Shown one piece after another: positions 26,472 through 36,242 of a DNA stretch of 64,000 bases. A program made the translations under genes and the position numbers. This DNA comes from Leptolyngbya sp. BL0902. GTDB lineage: Bacteria; Cyanobacteriota; Cyanobacteriia; Phormidesmidales; Phormidesmidaceae. The notes under the pieces were generated by a model that saw only the letters and a list, made by a program, of their open reading frames with translations, was not told the origin of the DNA and did no database searches. Position 1 is the stretch's first letter; every line of letters begins with the position of its first letter. The stretch is taken from positions 4,211,501 through 4,275,500 of the forward strand of contig NZ_CP046155.1 in assembly GCF_016403105.1 (NCBI RefSeq), written 5' to 3'.

Positions 26472-27224
26472 ATGTTACAACTAGTTAAGTTGCCTCTAAG
26501 GTTTCCCTTGAGTCTCTCCCCCGGCCTCACCTCGACCAAAAGCCTATTTCTGTGGCTCTCTGCGGCCCAGGGTTGGCTCAGTCGCTCCCACCAACAGCTA
26601 CAGGTTTTTGGGGCGGCCATGGGTCTCGTTATTTTACCAGTTTTTTTTCAAGCGCCCTTGGTGCGCTACTTCCCCTGGGTTAGCCTCGCGATGACGCCCC
26701 TGTGGCTGTGGCTGGGTGCGGTGCTGATGAAACGCCCCCGCTGGGAGGTGTGGGGTGATTTAATCGTAGGTTTTGGCTGGATTTGGCTAACCGGATCCCT
26801 CTACTGGGGCTGGTTTCGCTGGGAGCCCGTCATGCACCTGCCCATCGAAGCCCTGGGGATGCCCATTGCGGTGCTGTGCCTGTATTACGGCACGGGCCGG
26901 GTGGGCAGCTACTTTTTCCTAGGTTCCCTCCTCGGTACCGCCATTACTGACCTGTATATCAACTGGATGCACCTGTTTCCGGTGTGGCGGCAGCTCATGG
27001 AGGTGGAGCCCGATGTGGCCCCGGTGGTGCTGCGGGCGGCGGCGGTGGCCCTCGAAACCGATGTGGCGGCCTGTCGAGCGGTGGTGCTGGCTATCTTTCT
27101 GCTGGTGGCCACGGCCATCGCCCTAGGAACCTCCCGGCAGTTAGCCTGGTGGGCCTTTGGCGGGGCCGTTCTCAGCACCTTGATTGTCGATGGCTTGTTT
27201 TTCCTCAGCGCCATGCTGGCCTAG
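26472..27224 (+). CDS. DUF3120 membrane protein
   Basis: A 250-residue polytopic membrane protein conserved in cyanobacteria and plastid-bearing algae and plants as DUF3120. About seven hydrophobic helices are seen. Conserved-looking blocks are RPRWEVWGDLIVGFGW, GSLYWGWFRWEPV and GSLLGTAITDLYINWM. No biochemical function is established to my knowledge. The start ATG 26472 lies in a weak context. The first 45 residues are not very hydrophobic and may be a lumenal or cytoplasmic tail. It is divergent from uppP. Confidence 0.75.
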   Translation: MLQLVKLPLRFPLSLSPGLTSTKSLFLWLSAAQGWLSRSHQQLQVFGAAMGLVILPVFFQAPLVRYFPWVSLAMTPLWLWLGAVLMKRPRWEVWGDLIVGFGWIWLTGSLYWGWFRWEPVMHLPIEALGMPIAVLCLYYGTGRVGSYFFLGSLLGTAITDLYINWMHLFPVWRQLMEVEPDVAPVVLRAAAVALETDVAACRAVVLAIFLLVATAIALGTSRQLAWWAFGGAVLSTLIVDGLFFLSAMLA

Positions 27225-27344
27225 CGTCTATCCCGCGATTCCAACCCTTACCATCAGACCTTTGGCGGCGGTAGGTCGCGATATCATAGACCCTAGACCC
27301 TGTGTTGAGAATCGTTTGCTATCGGAGCTAGGGGAAGCACTTAG

Positions 27345-28430
27345 TTGCACAATAGCTCTATAGCCCCGTGGCCCCAGCCATCTCCTAGGGTTAACAAGGT
27401 CAATACGATAGTGAATGGCGCGTTAGCTGCGGTGAACACCCCTGAATCTGGCCCCTACCTCACCCTCAAAACCAACGCTGGCCCACGCTACTTGTCCCTC
27501 ACGGGACTACACTGCTGGACCGTGGGCCGCAGTGATGACAACAATTTAGTCCTGCCTGACCGCTGGATATCTCGCAACCATGCCATGCTCCAAGGCATGG
27601 ACAACGGATCGTTCTACCTGATTGATTTGGGAAGCCGCAACGGCACCTTCATCAACGGGCGGCGGGTGAGTGTACCCGTAACCCTGCAAGATGGCGACGA
27701 AATTATTTTTGGGCAAACGGAGATCAGCTTCTCCAACCCCAAAACCAATGCCCAGAACCTGGCGGCAGCCGGAGCAGCGGCAGCAGCGGATGCCGACCGA
27801 GAGTTTACCGCCACCGCCATGCTCCACGTCCGGCGGCTCATTTCGGTGATGGTGGTGGATATCCGCGACTTTACGGGCCTAACCCGTCAACTAGACGAGA
27901 AAGTGCTCTCCGAGGCCATCGGCACCTGGTTTCGGCGGGCGGGGGAAATTCTCACCCAGTACGGCAGCGGGGTGGATAAGTACATTGGCGATGCGGTGAT
28001 GGCGGTGTGGGTACATGGCCCAGAGGGGGCCAGCCCTGACGAGATGCGGCATATTCTCCAGGCGGTCAACACCCTCGCCACCATGACGAGCTGCCTCCAC
28101 GAGCAGTTTCCGTTGCCCTTTCCCCTACGCATTGGGGCCGGACTGAACACGGGCTATGCCATGGTGGGCAACACCGGATCCGCCAATCGGCCCGACTACA
28201 CCGCCCTAGGCGACACCGTGAACGCCGCCTTTCGCCTAGAGTCCTCCACCAAGCAGCTTGGCCTTGACCTGGCCATGGGCGAAACCACCTACGACTCTCT
28301 CCAAACCCTAGGCTCTAGGGAAACCTATTTTCAGCACCATACGGTTATGCTCAAGGGCTACGACAGCCCCATGACTGCCCACGGTGGCACCTTTGCCCAG
28401 CTCAATCAATTTTTGGTGCAGCAAAGCTAG
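27345..28430 (+). CDS. Class III adenylate cyclase with N-terminal FHA domain
   Basis: Makes cAMP in the cytoplasm. The FHA phosphothreonine-binding domain spans about residues 58-130 (GRSDDNNLVL, SRNHA, LGSRNGTFING). The cyclase domain spans about 165-345: metal-binding D172 in VVDIRDFTG and D216 in YIGDAVMAVW, adenine-selecting K212 and the DYTALGD segment, and transition-state N293 and R297 in TVNAAFRLES. All catalytic residues are present, so it should be active. FHA coupling implies control by Ser/Thr kinase signalling. The start is TTG 27345, with AGGGGAA about 10 bases upstream. An EEP hydrolase follows in the same direction 98 bases later. Confidence 0.92.
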   Translation: MHNSSIAPWPQPSPRVNKVNTIVNGALAAVNTPESGPYLTLKTNAGPRYLSLTGLHCWTVGRSDDNNLVLPDRWISRNHAMLQGMDNGSFYLIDLGSRNGTFINGRRVSVPVTLQDGDEIIFGQTEISFSNPKTNAQNLAAAGAAAAADADREFTATAMLHVRRLISVMVVDIRDFTGLTRQLDEKVLSEAIGTWFRRAGEILTQYGSGVDKYIGDAVMAVWVHGPEGASPDEMRHILQAVNTLATMTSCLHEQFPLPFPLRIGAGLNTGYAMVGNTGSANRPDYTALGDTVNAAFRLESSTKQLGLDLAMGETTYDSLQTLGSRETYFQHHTVMLKGYDSPMTAHGGTFAQLNQFLVQQS

Positions 28431-28484
28431 TCTGTGGGTTGCAGGGAAGCGGGGATCAGCTAGGCTACTGTCTATAGCCCTTGC

Positions 28485-28503
28485 CCTAGGGAGATTCCCT
28501 AGG
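28485..28503. other. Tight 8-bp hairpin before the EEP gene
   Basis: CCTAGGGA (28485-28492) and TCCCTAGG (28496-28503) pair perfectly around a 3-base loop, 25 bases before the EEP start codon and 55 bases after the cyclase stop. It could limit readthrough or affect translation. No T-run follows. Confidence 0.4.
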
Positions 28504-28528
28504 AGTATCACCGAGGATCCGTACTGCC

Positions 28529-29575
28529 GTGGTCGATAGCCTTTCTGCCCCAGAGCGCCGCCTGTTTCGGGTGGGCACCTTTAACCTGTCTAACCTAGCC
28601 CTGCCGGAGCGTGAGTTTTATTCTGGCGAAGCCTACAGCCGCGAGGACTACCTGCAAAAACTTACCTGGATTGGCCGCCAGCTCGACCGCATGAAGGTAG
28701 ATATTGTGGGTTTTCAGGAGGTGTTTCACCAGGGAGCCCTCAAGGAAGCCCTCCACCGCAGCGAGTACCACCGCCAGCACACCATTGTGATGGCCGAAGG
28801 GAGCGGACGTGGCCCTGGACTGGCCCTTGCAACACGGTTCCCGATCTTAGATCAGCGGGTCTACGAAGACTTTCCCCCCGGTAGTGCCCTGGATTTAGAC
28901 GGTGCAGAACTGCCGATTCATCGGTTTTCCCACCCGGTGCTGGCGGTGGATCTGGCCCTCACCGACACGATTCAATGTACGGCCTTTGTCATCCACCTCA
29001 AGTCAAAGCGGCCCACCCTGGCGGATGGCGTAGATCGTAGTGACCCGGTGGAGGTGGCCAAGGGCTATGCGCGGTCGCTGATTCGGCGGGCGGCGGAGGC
29101 CACGGCCCTACGCTGTTTGCTGATGGAGGTGCTGCAAGATCGGCGCTATCCGGTGATTGTGATGGGCGACGTTAACGATAACCACACCGCCGTCACCACC
29201 CAAATTGTGGCCGGACAGCCCCCCTGGGAATGCTGGCCCTACCGCAAAAAAGCCCCGGTGTGGGACGTGCTGCTGTACCAGGTGAAGGACATCCAGGCCC
29301 GCCTCGGCTACGGCGATCACTACTACACCCACATCCACAACGGCCACTACGACAGCCTCGACCACATCATGGTGAGCGAAGAGTTTGCCGCCCAAAACCG
29401 CGACCGCATTGGCCGCGTCACCTACGTTTCGGTCTACAACGACCACCTGTTTGACCAAACCCTGCTCGACGAAACCATCGAACCCTGGAAGTCTGACCAC
29501 GGCCAGGTCGTCGCCACCATCGAGCTAGATCCGCCCCCCTCCACCGTACCTACCTTCCCGGTGCGGCGGGGGTAG
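28529..29575 (+). CDS. Endonuclease/exonuclease/phosphatase (EEP) family protein
   Basis: A 348-residue Mg2+-dependent phosphoesterase of the DNase I/exonuclease III fold. Motifs in order: GTFNLSNL (N-terminal Asn), VGFQEVF (metal Glu), VIHLKSKRP, VMGDVNDN (Asp/Asn pair), YDSLDHIMVS and KSDHGQVVA (terminal catalytic Asp-His). The family covers nucleases, sphingomyelinases and inositol phosphatases. The sequence does not say which this is. There is no signal peptide, so it is cytoplasmic. The start is GTG 28529, with GAGGA upstream at a long spacing. Confidence 0.85.
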   Translation: MVDSLSAPERRLFRVGTFNLSNLALPEREFYSGEAYSREDYLQKLTWIGRQLDRMKVDIVGFQEVFHQGALKEALHRSEYHRQHTIVMAEGSGRGPGLALATRFPILDQRVYEDFPPGSALDLDGAELPIHRFSHPVLAVDLALTDTIQCTAFVIHLKSKRPTLADGVDRSDPVEVAKGYARSLIRRAAEATALRCLLMEVLQDRRYPVIVMGDVNDNHTAVTTQIVAGQPPWECWPYRKKAPVWDVLLYQVKDIQARLGYGDHYYTHIHNGHYDSLDHIMVSEEFAAQNRDRIGRVTYVSVYNDHLFDQTLLDETIEPWKSDHGQVVATIELDPPPSTVPTFPVRRG

Positions 29576-29627
29576 CGCTAAGCAGCCCGACTTTCGCGGG
29601 TCTCGGACACCCCCCATGGGTCTAGGG

Positions 29628-31286
29628 CTAATGGGTCCAGCGGGCGCGGTTGGGGCGGGCATCGAGGTGAGCCAGGTTGGGGTAGCGGCGGTAGCGGCCT
29701 AGGCCACCGGGCCACCAAGGATCGAGGAACCAGTAGATCTGGTTGCCCGTTAGGCCGGGGCAGTGGAAGTCGATGGCGTCACCCACAATGTGGCGGCTCT
29801 GGGATGCGCCTCCCACCTGGCGGTTGATGCTGGCAGGGCGATACCAACTGGTGATGATGAAGGGCCGACCCAGGCGGTCACGGGCCTGCTGGGCCAATTG
29901 GGCAATGCGAACAATGGCATCCACCGTGGCCTGGTTGGGGGGCATCCGGGCTCCGCCTCGGGTGGCTTCGGCCCAGGTGAAGTTGCCGTTGGGCACGATG
30001 CTGGCCGCGAGCTGAATGTTGTGGGGTGTCCAGCGGGAGGGGCGGGGCGGCGAGGGCAGCGCCAGGGGCACGGGCATGGCATCGGGCGAGGTGGGGGCCG
30101 CTCGTTCCATGCGCCGCACCTCCTCCAGCAACGCCTGCACGGTGGCGGTGCGGCCCTCCAGCCTGCGCCAAAGCTGCACTAGACGAATCAGGGCTTCCCG
30201 CTGGGGTTCAGTTTCGGTGTAGGTGGTGGGAAGGCGCTGCACAAAGTCTAGAAGCGCCCGGTCTAGGGTTTGGGCCGTCCCCATCAGGGCTTCGGGGTTG
30301 TCGGCGTTGGCCACTAGGTCGTCGGGGTTCACCCCCAGTTTTTCCAGGGCTTCATTGCGAGACTCTAGCTCAAACCAGCGGCGGTAGGCTTCGGTGAGGG
30401 CAAAGCGTTGGTCGCCCTGGCCCCGGTAGAGGCTGGGCAGGGTTTGCACAAAGGCGATCAGGGCTGGATCGATGATGGGCAGGTTGGTTTCGTGGGCGAA
30501 GGGATCGCTGGCAAGGAGGGTGGCGATGGTGTCTTCGCGGGAGTCCAGTTTGCGCCAGAGTTGCACCAGGCGAATCAGCGCCTCCCGCTGGTGGGGGTAG
30601 CCGGAATAGTAGCGCAGAGCCGACTGGAGAAAGGCCAGCAGGGCTTGGTCTAGGGCGGTTTCGTCGGGCACCTGATCCACCACGGGCACCTGAAGCACCC
30701 CATAGACCGCCTCGGCGGCGTCCAGTTGTCGCCACAGCCGCACCGCCTCCACTAGGGCCTGTCGCTGGCTCTCTAGGCGGCTGTAGTTGGGGGGCACCCG
30801 TTCTACAAAGGCCAGCAGGGTGGGGTCAAGCTGGGCTAGGCCCTTGGGGGGGATATCGCCACCGTCTGCGGCCAAGTCTGCCAGGTAGGCTTGTCTTAGG
30901 ACTGGCCCCTCGCAGGGTTCCAGTTGGGCTGCGTCGGTTTCCTCGACGGTGGGGGTATAGCCCTCGGCCACCGTGGCGAGGAATCGGTCGCTATAGCGTC
31001 CGGCGGCGGCGTTCCACAGGTCGGCATTGGCCCAGCCTTGGTCAATCAACCGCTGGGTGAGGCGGCGCAGGGTGTTGGCCGTCACCTGCACCTGGCCGAT
31101 AAAGGTTTCCACCTGGGCCAAGTCAACCTGATGGATGGGCACCAAGCCCAGGCCCGTTTCGCCATCGGCCAGAGGCGGCTGCCCCTGAACGGCATGGAGT
31201 GCCGCCAAGAGGGGCTTGTGGATACCTGTGCGGTTCGCCTCAGTGAGATAGTAATAGTTGCGCTGATCCGGTGCTAGCTTTTCCAT
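29628..31286 (-). CDS. Peptidase M15-type protein with four internal helical repeats
   Basis: A 552-residue protein with three parts. The N-terminal 110 residues (LAPDQRNYYYLTEANRTGIHKP in part) resemble a domain found before cyanobacterial M15 peptidases. Residues about 160-400 hold four repeats of some 70 residues, each with a phrase like LLAFLQ...YY...QREALIRLVQLWRKLD. The C-terminal 130 residues form an M15_3/DD-peptidase-like domain: ITSWYRP, SRHIVGDAIDFH (zinc His and Asp) and LAHLDARP (third zinc ligand). Such domains cleave peptidoglycan stem peptides. No signal peptide is visible, which is odd for a wall enzyme. Start ATG 31286. Confidence 0.8.
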   Translation of the reverse strand: MEKLAPDQRNYYYLTEANRTGIHKPLLAALHAVQGQPPLADGETGLGLVPIHQVDLAQVETFIGQVQVTANTLRRLTQRLIDQGWANADLWNAAAGRYSDRFLATVAEGYTPTVEETDAAQLEPCEGPVLRQAYLADLAADGGDIPPKGLAQLDPTLLAFVERVPPNYSRLESQRQALVEAVRLWRQLDAAEAVYGVLQVPVVDQVPDETALDQALLAFLQSALRYYSGYPHQREALIRLVQLWRKLDSREDTIATLLASDPFAHETNLPIIDPALIAFVQTLPSLYRGQGDQRFALTEAYRRWFELESRNEALEKLGVNPDDLVANADNPEALMGTAQTLDRALLDFVQRLPTTYTETEPQREALIRLVQLWRRLEGRTATVQALLEEVRRMERAAPTSPDAMPVPLALPSPPRPSRWTPHNIQLAASIVPNGNFTWAEATRGGARMPPNQATVDAIVRIAQLAQQARDRLGRPFIITSWYRPASINRQVGGASQSRHIVGDAIDFHCPGLTGNQIYWFLDPWWPGGLGRYRRYPNLAHLDARPNRARWTH

Positions 31287-31441
31287 AACCCTGTTTTCGT
31301 CTCCCCAAACCTGGTAGAACAGCGCCCTGGGCTGTTTCGGTGGCAGGCAGGATGCCTACCCTACCCTGTTCCTGTCGATGCTGTGATGGTCTGACTGATC
31401 TTTCGATCCCGTGACTCTTGTCGTCCCTAAGTGTAGAACCG

Positions 31442-32224
31442 ATGGACAAATCCCAACCATGCACCGTCGCCGAGTTTGTCCATCAGTTTCGGCAAACCTG
31501 CCCCCGGCCTGGGTTAATCGCCACCGACATGGACGGCACCCTCACTCGCCAGGGACAATTTAGTGCCGACTTGATCCAAGCCCTGGCCCAGTTGCAGCAA
31601 GCGGGTTGGACGGTGCTGGTGGTAACGGGACGCTCGGCGGGCTGGGTGCAGGGGCTGGCCCACTATCTGCCCATTGCCGGGGCCATGGCGGAAAATGGCG
31701 GCGTTTATTTTCCTGGCCGCGACCGTCCCGAATACCTAACAGAGCAGCCCAAATGCTCGAACCACCGCGAGGCTCTAGCGGTGGTCTTCGTTCACCTACA
31801 AAAGCACGGGTTTGATATTGTTCCTGCGGAAGACAACCGTTTTCGCCTCACCGATTGGACGTTTTCCACCGACGGGCTAACCCCCGCCGACTTCACCCGC
31901 ATGGCGGAAATTTGCCACAGGCTCGATTGGGGCTTTACCTACAGCACCGTGCAGTGCCATCTTTTTCCCCTAGGGCAATCCAAGGCGGCGGGGCTGAAAC
32001 GGGTCTTGGAGCACCATTTTCCCCAGTTCACCCCCCACCAGGTGATCACCCTGGGCGACAGCCCCAACGATGTTAGCTTGTTCGATGCGGCCCTGTTCCC
32101 CCACTCCGTCGGCGTAGCCAATGTGAGGCACTACTGGGCTGCCTTAGCCCACCATCCCCGCTGCGTCACCCACCGGGCCGAAGTAGACGGCTTTTTGGAA
32201 CTCACCCAGGCGCTTTTGGGCTAG
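31442..32224 (+). CDS. HAD-superfamily (Cof/IIB-type) sugar-phosphatase-like hydrolase
   Basis: A 260-residue phosphatase of HAD subclass IIB. Motif I is DMDGTLT with the nucleophile Asp, motif II VVTGRSAG, motif III lysine in QSKAAGLKR, and motif IV GDSPNDVSLF. The cap domain lies between about 85 and 180. Members dephosphorylate sugar phosphates or related metabolites. The substrate cannot be read from sequence. I chose ATG 31442. An upstream in-frame TTG at 31418 lacks a ribosome site. It is flanked by the convergent P-type ATPase gene and the interspersed repeat at 32242-32357. Confidence 0.85.
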   Translation: MDKSQPCTVAEFVHQFRQTCPRPGLIATDMDGTLTRQGQFSADLIQALAQLQQAGWTVLVVTGRSAGWVQGLAHYLPIAGAMAENGGVYFPGRDRPEYLTEQPKCSNHREALAVVFVHLQKHGFDIVPAEDNRFRLTDWTFSTDGLTPADFTRMAEICHRLDWGFTYSTVQCHLFPLGQSKAAGLKRVLEHHFPQFTPHQVITLGDSPNDVSLFDAALFPHSVGVANVRHYWAALAHHPRCVTHRAEVDGFLELTQALLG

Positions 32225-32241
32225 GCGATCTTTACCTGAGT

Positions 32242-32357
32242 CTGGGGCTGATGCCAAATCTGAGTGAGGCGATCCCGATTCCTAACCCCACCCACGGTAG
32301 GGGCGACGTCTCCTCGCCCGCCCATGATACCGGGGGCAAACGAGTCGGATTTAGTAT
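32242..32357. repeat. Interspersed repeat, copy 1 of about 115 bp (inverse of 53987-54104)
   Basis: The reverse complement of this stretch matches 53987-54104 over nearly its whole length. The shared core includes ATACTAAATCCG, CTCGTTTGCCCCCGGTATCAT, GGGCGAGGAGAC.TCGCCCC and a diverged tail GGTTA.GAATCGGG. The core contains a GGGCGAGG/CCTCGCCC-like palindrome. It lies between the HAD gene and the convergent P-ATPase gene. No ORF is present. Confidence 0.8.
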
Positions 32358-32411
32358 GAGTCTGGGCCTGGATGCGACGAAGACGCTGAACTTGCCCCAA
32401 ACTGCGGCGAT

Positions 32412-35219
32412 CTAGGTGCGAACCACCTTGCCCCGCAGGCGGCGGTAGATTTTTTCAAACTCGACCCAGACAAACAGCAGTGAGCTAAAGCCCACGCAGA
32501 TCAGCAGTTCTAGGGGGCTGATGAGGTGGGTGCCGAAGAAGTTCCGCAGGGGTTCGATGTAGATCAACATTAGTTGCAGCAGGGTGGTCATCACCACGGC
32601 AAACAACACAAAGGGGTTAGACCAGGGCGAGGTTTCGATGGTGAGACGATTGTCGGAGCGGACGGCGATGGCGTGGCCCATTTGGGCAAGGCAGAGGGTG
32701 GTGAAGACCATAGTTTTCCAGCGCTCCGCCGATAGGGTCTCGGTGACGTAACCTTGGGCGTCGTGGTAGGCCCACACCATCATGGTGACGGAAATGACGG
32801 TGAACACCAGGCCAATTCGCACCATGTAGGCCCCCAGCCCACGGGCAAAGATGCTTTCCTGGGGGTCGTGGGGAGGTTGATCCATCACGTCGGGGGCGGC
32901 GGGTTCTACCGCTAGGGCCAGGGCCGGAAAGCCGTCGGTGACGAGGTTCATCCACAGAATTTGTAGAGGACTGAGGGGCACATCCAAAATCGGCAGCAGC
33001 ATGGGCGAGAGGGCGATGGTGAGCAGTTCGCCAATGTTGGAGCCGAGGATATATTTGACGAAGCGGCGAATGTTGGTATAGACCACCCGCCCCTCTTCGG
33101 TGGCGGCAACGATGGTGGCAAAGTTGTCGTCCAGCAGCACCATGTCGCTGGCTTCTTTGCTCACGTCGGTGCCCGTGATGCCCATGGCAATGCCAATTTC
33201 GGCCTGCTTCAGGGCGGGGGCATCGTTGACGCCATCTCCGGTCATAGCCACGATTTGGTCATCGGCCTGGAGGGCCTGAACAATCCGCAGCTTGTGTTCT
33301 GGCGACACGCGGGCGTAGACATTCACGGTTTTGACCGCCGCTTCCAGGTCGGCTTGGCCCATGGCTTCGAGCTGGGTGCCGCTGAGTACCTGGGTGTCTG
33401 GTTCCGCAATCCCTAGGTCTTGGGCAATGGTCATCGCGGTAATTTGGTGATCGCCCGTGATCATCATGGGCCGAATCCCCGCCGCCCGACAGCGCTCCAC
33501 CGCCACCTTCACCTCTGGCCGGAGGGCGTCGATCATCCCCGCCAGCCCCAGCCACACCAAATCCTGCTCCACGAGATCGGGGTTGTCGGCGCTGGGAATA
33601 GCCTCCAGAGGGCGGTAGGCAAACCCCAGGACGCGCAGCCCCTTGGCGGCGAGGGCGGTATTGTCGGCCACAATCTGCCGCCGCTGGTCTGGCGTGAGAG
33701 GCAGGGACTGGCCTTCCACTAGACCGTGGGTGCAACAGTCGAGCAGCATCTCCGGCGATCCCTTCGCCAAGAGCAGGTAGGGCGCTTCTAGCAGGTCGGC
33801 GGGCAAGGAAGGCGTGGCCTGCCGATGGGGGCCATTGTCTAGCACCACGCTCATGCGTTTGCGCTCGGAGGAGAAGGGAAATTCTGCCACCCGATGGAGG
33901 GTATGGGCCAGATGGTGACGGTCTAGGCCACCCTTAGCGGCCATAACGACGAGGGCTCCCTCGGTGGGGTCGCCGAGGATGGCCCAATCGCCCTGTTCCT
34001 TTTGCAGCACCGCATCATTGCAGAGCAGGCTATCGAGCAAAAGCGACTGAAGATCGGGGTGGGCCGCGCCCGTGGCGCTGGCGCTGATAAACTCCCCCTC
34101 TGGCGCGTAGCCGTGGCCCGTCACCTGCCACTGGTGGGAGAGGGTGCGAATGTGCTGCACCACCATTTTATTTTGGGTGAGCGTCCCCGTTTTGTCGGAG
34201 CAAATGGTGGTGACAGAGCCGAGGGTTTCCACCGCTGGCAGCCGACGAATCAGGGCATTGCGGCGCACCATCCGCTGGGTGCCAATGGCCAGGGTTACGG
34301 TAATCACGGCGGGCAAGCCTTCAGGCACCACCGCCACCGCCATACTCAGGGCCACCTCCAGCAGGGCCTCAAAGGCGGGCCATCCGCCCACGATTACACC
34401 GCCCCCCACCACCAGGGCCACCAAAATTAGGGAACCGCCCACCAGCACATTCCCCAGTTGATCCATCCGCTGCTGAAGGGGGGTGGGGTCGTTTTCCACC
34501 GATTGCAGCAGGGCCGCAATCCGCCCCAGTTCAGTCTTCATCCCGGTGGAGGTGACGATCATCTTGGCGCGGCCCTGGAGCACTTCGGTGCCCTGGAACA
34601 CCAGATTTTTGCGGTCGGCCAGGGGGGTAGTTTCCGCTAGAACGACGTGGGCTTGCTTACTGGCTCCGTGGGCCTCCCCAGTCAGGGCCGATTCGCGCAC
34701 TTGCAGGTTAGCCGCCTCTAGCAGCCGCCCATCCGCCGGAACCTGGTCGCCCGCCTCCAGCAACACAATGTCGCCAGGAACCAAGTCGGGGGAGGGCACT
34801 TCTTGAAGCCGTCCCTCCCGCTGCACCCGCACGCTGGGGGCAGCCATTTTTTTGAGGGCAGCTAGGGCTTTTTCGGCCCGACTTTCTTGGAAGTAGCCCA
34901 GCACCCCGTTCAAAATCACGATGGAGAAAATCGCGATGGCATCCTTAGGAAATTCCTGGTGGCGCAAAGACAGCACCCCCGACACCACCGCCACCGCAAT
35001 CAACATCAGCAGCATGATGTTGGTGAACTGATCCAGCAGGATACGCCAGGGGGGCCGACCGCCCGATTCCTCCAGTTCATTCGGGCCGTACTGCTGTCGG
35101 CGTTCAATGACCGTTTGGGAAGCTAACCCCTGCTCAGCATCGCTTTCTAACCAGTCCAACGCTTGGCGAGCATCAACAACATGCCAGAGCGGATTCTCTG
35201 CGGGCTGAACTTTATCCAT
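32412..35219 (-). CDS. Cation-transporting P-type ATPase (type II, Ca2+/PacL-like)
   Basis: A 935-residue P2-type ATPase. An N-terminal cation-ATPase domain is followed by four membrane helices. The TM4 ion-site motif is [12 protein letters not shown], the phosphorylation site [12 protein letters not shown], and the hinge [13 protein letters not shown]. The C-terminal six-helix cation domain ([27 protein letters not shown]) follows. PEGLP plus NLVTDG fits Ca2+-type or Na+/K+-related bacterial pumps such as cyanobacterial PacL, and not heavy-metal CPx pumps. I chose ATG 35219. A TTG at 35240 is in frame. The protein pumps cations out of the cytoplasm across the plasma membrane. Confidence 0.9.
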   Translation of the reverse strand: MDKVQPAENPLWHVVDARQALDWLESDAEQGLASQTVIERRQQYGPNELEESGGRPPWRILLDQFTNIMLLMLIAVAVVSGVLSLRHQEFPKDAIAIFSIVILNGVLGYFQESRAEKALAALKKMAAPSVRVQREGRLQEVPSPDLVPGDIVLLEAGDQVPADGRLLEAANLQVRESALTGEAHGASKQAHVVLAETTPLADRKNLVFQGTEVLQGRAKMIVTSTGMKTELGRIAALLQSVENDPTPLQQRMDQLGNVLVGGSLILVALVVGGGVIVGGWPAFEALLEVALSMAVAVVPEGLPAVITVTLAIGTQRMVRRNALIRRLPAVETLGSVTTICSDKTGTLTQNKMVVQHIRTLSHQWQVTGHGYAPEGEFISASATGAAHPDLQSLLLDSLLCNDAVLQKEQGDWAILGDPTEGALVVMAAKGGLDRHHLAHTLHRVAEFPFSSERKRMSVVLDNGPHRQATPSLPADLLEAPYLLLAKGSPEMLLDCCTHGLVEGQSLPLTPDQRRQIVADNTALAAKGLRVLGFAYRPLEAIPSADNPDLVEQDLVWLGLAGMIDALRPEVKVAVERCRAAGIRPMMITGDHQITAMTIAQDLGIAEPDTQVLSGTQLEAMGQADLEAAVKTVNVYARVSPEHKLRIVQALQADDQIVAMTGDGVNDAPALKQAEIGIAMGITGTDVSKEASDMVLLDDNFATIVAATEEGRVVYTNIRRFVKYILGSNIGELLTIALSPMLLPILDVPLSPLQILWMNLVTDGFPALALAVEPAAPDVMDQPPHDPQESIFARGLGAYMVRIGLVFTVISVTMMVWAYHDAQGYVTETLSAERWKTMVFTTLCLAQMGHAIAVRSDNRLTIETSPWSNPFVLFAVVMTTLLQLMLIYIEPLRNFFGTHLISPLELLICVGFSSLLFVWVEFEKIYRRLRGKVVRT

Positions 35220-35420
35220 GAACCAGTACCGACTTGCCAATGGGCCAACGCCTTTAATGGTATAGCGGCAATCCGACTTGGGGGCTTAGGTTGAGATTTT
35301 TGCTTGAATGTAACAAAATGCCACCGTTCCACCGCTTCAGGGCCGATCTGGATTTCGGTCTGAGGGAGGATGGGGCCTAGATAGGCGCGGCGGTGAGGAG
35401 CCGCAGCGGCTAATGCGCGA

Positions 35421-36242
35421 CTAATACAACGCCTGCATCAGACGCTTGCGGTAGGTGGTGGTGAGGCTATCCCCATCCCCCAGCAGCTTAAATATCGTCA
35501 GCATGGCCTTGCGGGCACCGTCGTTGCGGAAGCGGCGATCCTGCTGCACCAGGGCCAAAAAGCCATCTAAGGCTTGGGCATAGTCGGCGGCGAGGGTGGC
35601 CTCACAGGCCCGGCGATAGGCTTCCTCTAGGGGCGAGTCTGGCGCTGGTTCGGCCAGGGTAGCTTGCAGGTCGATCAGTTCGCCCAGCCCCGCCACCGCT
35701 GAGGCCACAGAACGGTCGTCCCCAGGGATAAGGTCGAGGTATTGGCGGGCGGTGGCCGCGTCTCCCTGCGCTAGGTAAAACCGAGCGGCCTCCATCAACA
35801 CCTGGGGTTTTTCGGGAAACTGGGTGAGGATCGCCGTCAGGGCGTCCTGGGTTGCGGCCCGGTTGCCCTCGGCTTGTACCGCCGCCAAAGAGGCGAGGGC
35901 TTGGTCGAGGGTAGACCGTAGGCCCAGCTTGGTCAACAGATCCCGGATTTGTGGTTCGGGCAACACCCCCACAAAGCCCTCCATCACCTGCCCCTGGCTC
36001 ACAATCCGCACATCGGGCACCCCCTCCACCCGAAAGGTGCGGGCTAGGTCTGGGTTTTGGTCAATGTCTACCTTGGCGACGGTGATATCGTATTCCTGGG
36101 CCAGCCGCTCTAGGATGGGCTTGAGGATTTGGCAGGGGCCGCACCAAGTAGCGTAAAAATCGACCAGCACCACCTGATCGACGGACTGAACCAGCACATC
36201 GGTTTCAAAGGTGGTTTGGGTAACGGTAATAGACTGTCCCAT
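35421..36242 (-). CDS. CnoX/YbbN-like thioredoxin with C-terminal TPR domain
   Basis: A 273-residue cytoplasmic protein. Residues 1-110 are a thioredoxin fold with an intact WCGPC (C34, C37) and the cis-Pro loop GVPDVRIV. The remaining 160 residues are helical TPR-type repeats (LEEAYRRACEATLAADYAQALDGFL in part, ending YRKRLMQALY), as in E. coli CnoX, a holdase that protects cysteines and hands clients to chaperonins. E. coli CnoX has SXXC instead of CXXC, so this form can act as a disulfide reductase. ATG 36242 is the likely start. An in-frame ATG at 36290 adds 16 residues. Confidence 0.87.
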   Translation of the reverse strand: MGQSITVTQTTFETDVLVQSVDQVVLVDFYATWCGPCQILKPILERLAQEYDITVAKVDIDQNPDLARTFRVEGVPDVRIVSQGQVMEGFVGVLPEPQIRDLLTKLGLRSTLDQALASLAAVQAEGNRAATQDALTAILTQFPEKPQVLMEAARFYLAQGDAATARQYLDLIPGDDRSVASAVAGLGELIDLQATLAEPAPDSPLEEAYRRACEATLAADYAQALDGFLALVQQDRRFRNDGARKAMLTIFKLLGDGDSLTTTYRKRLMQALY

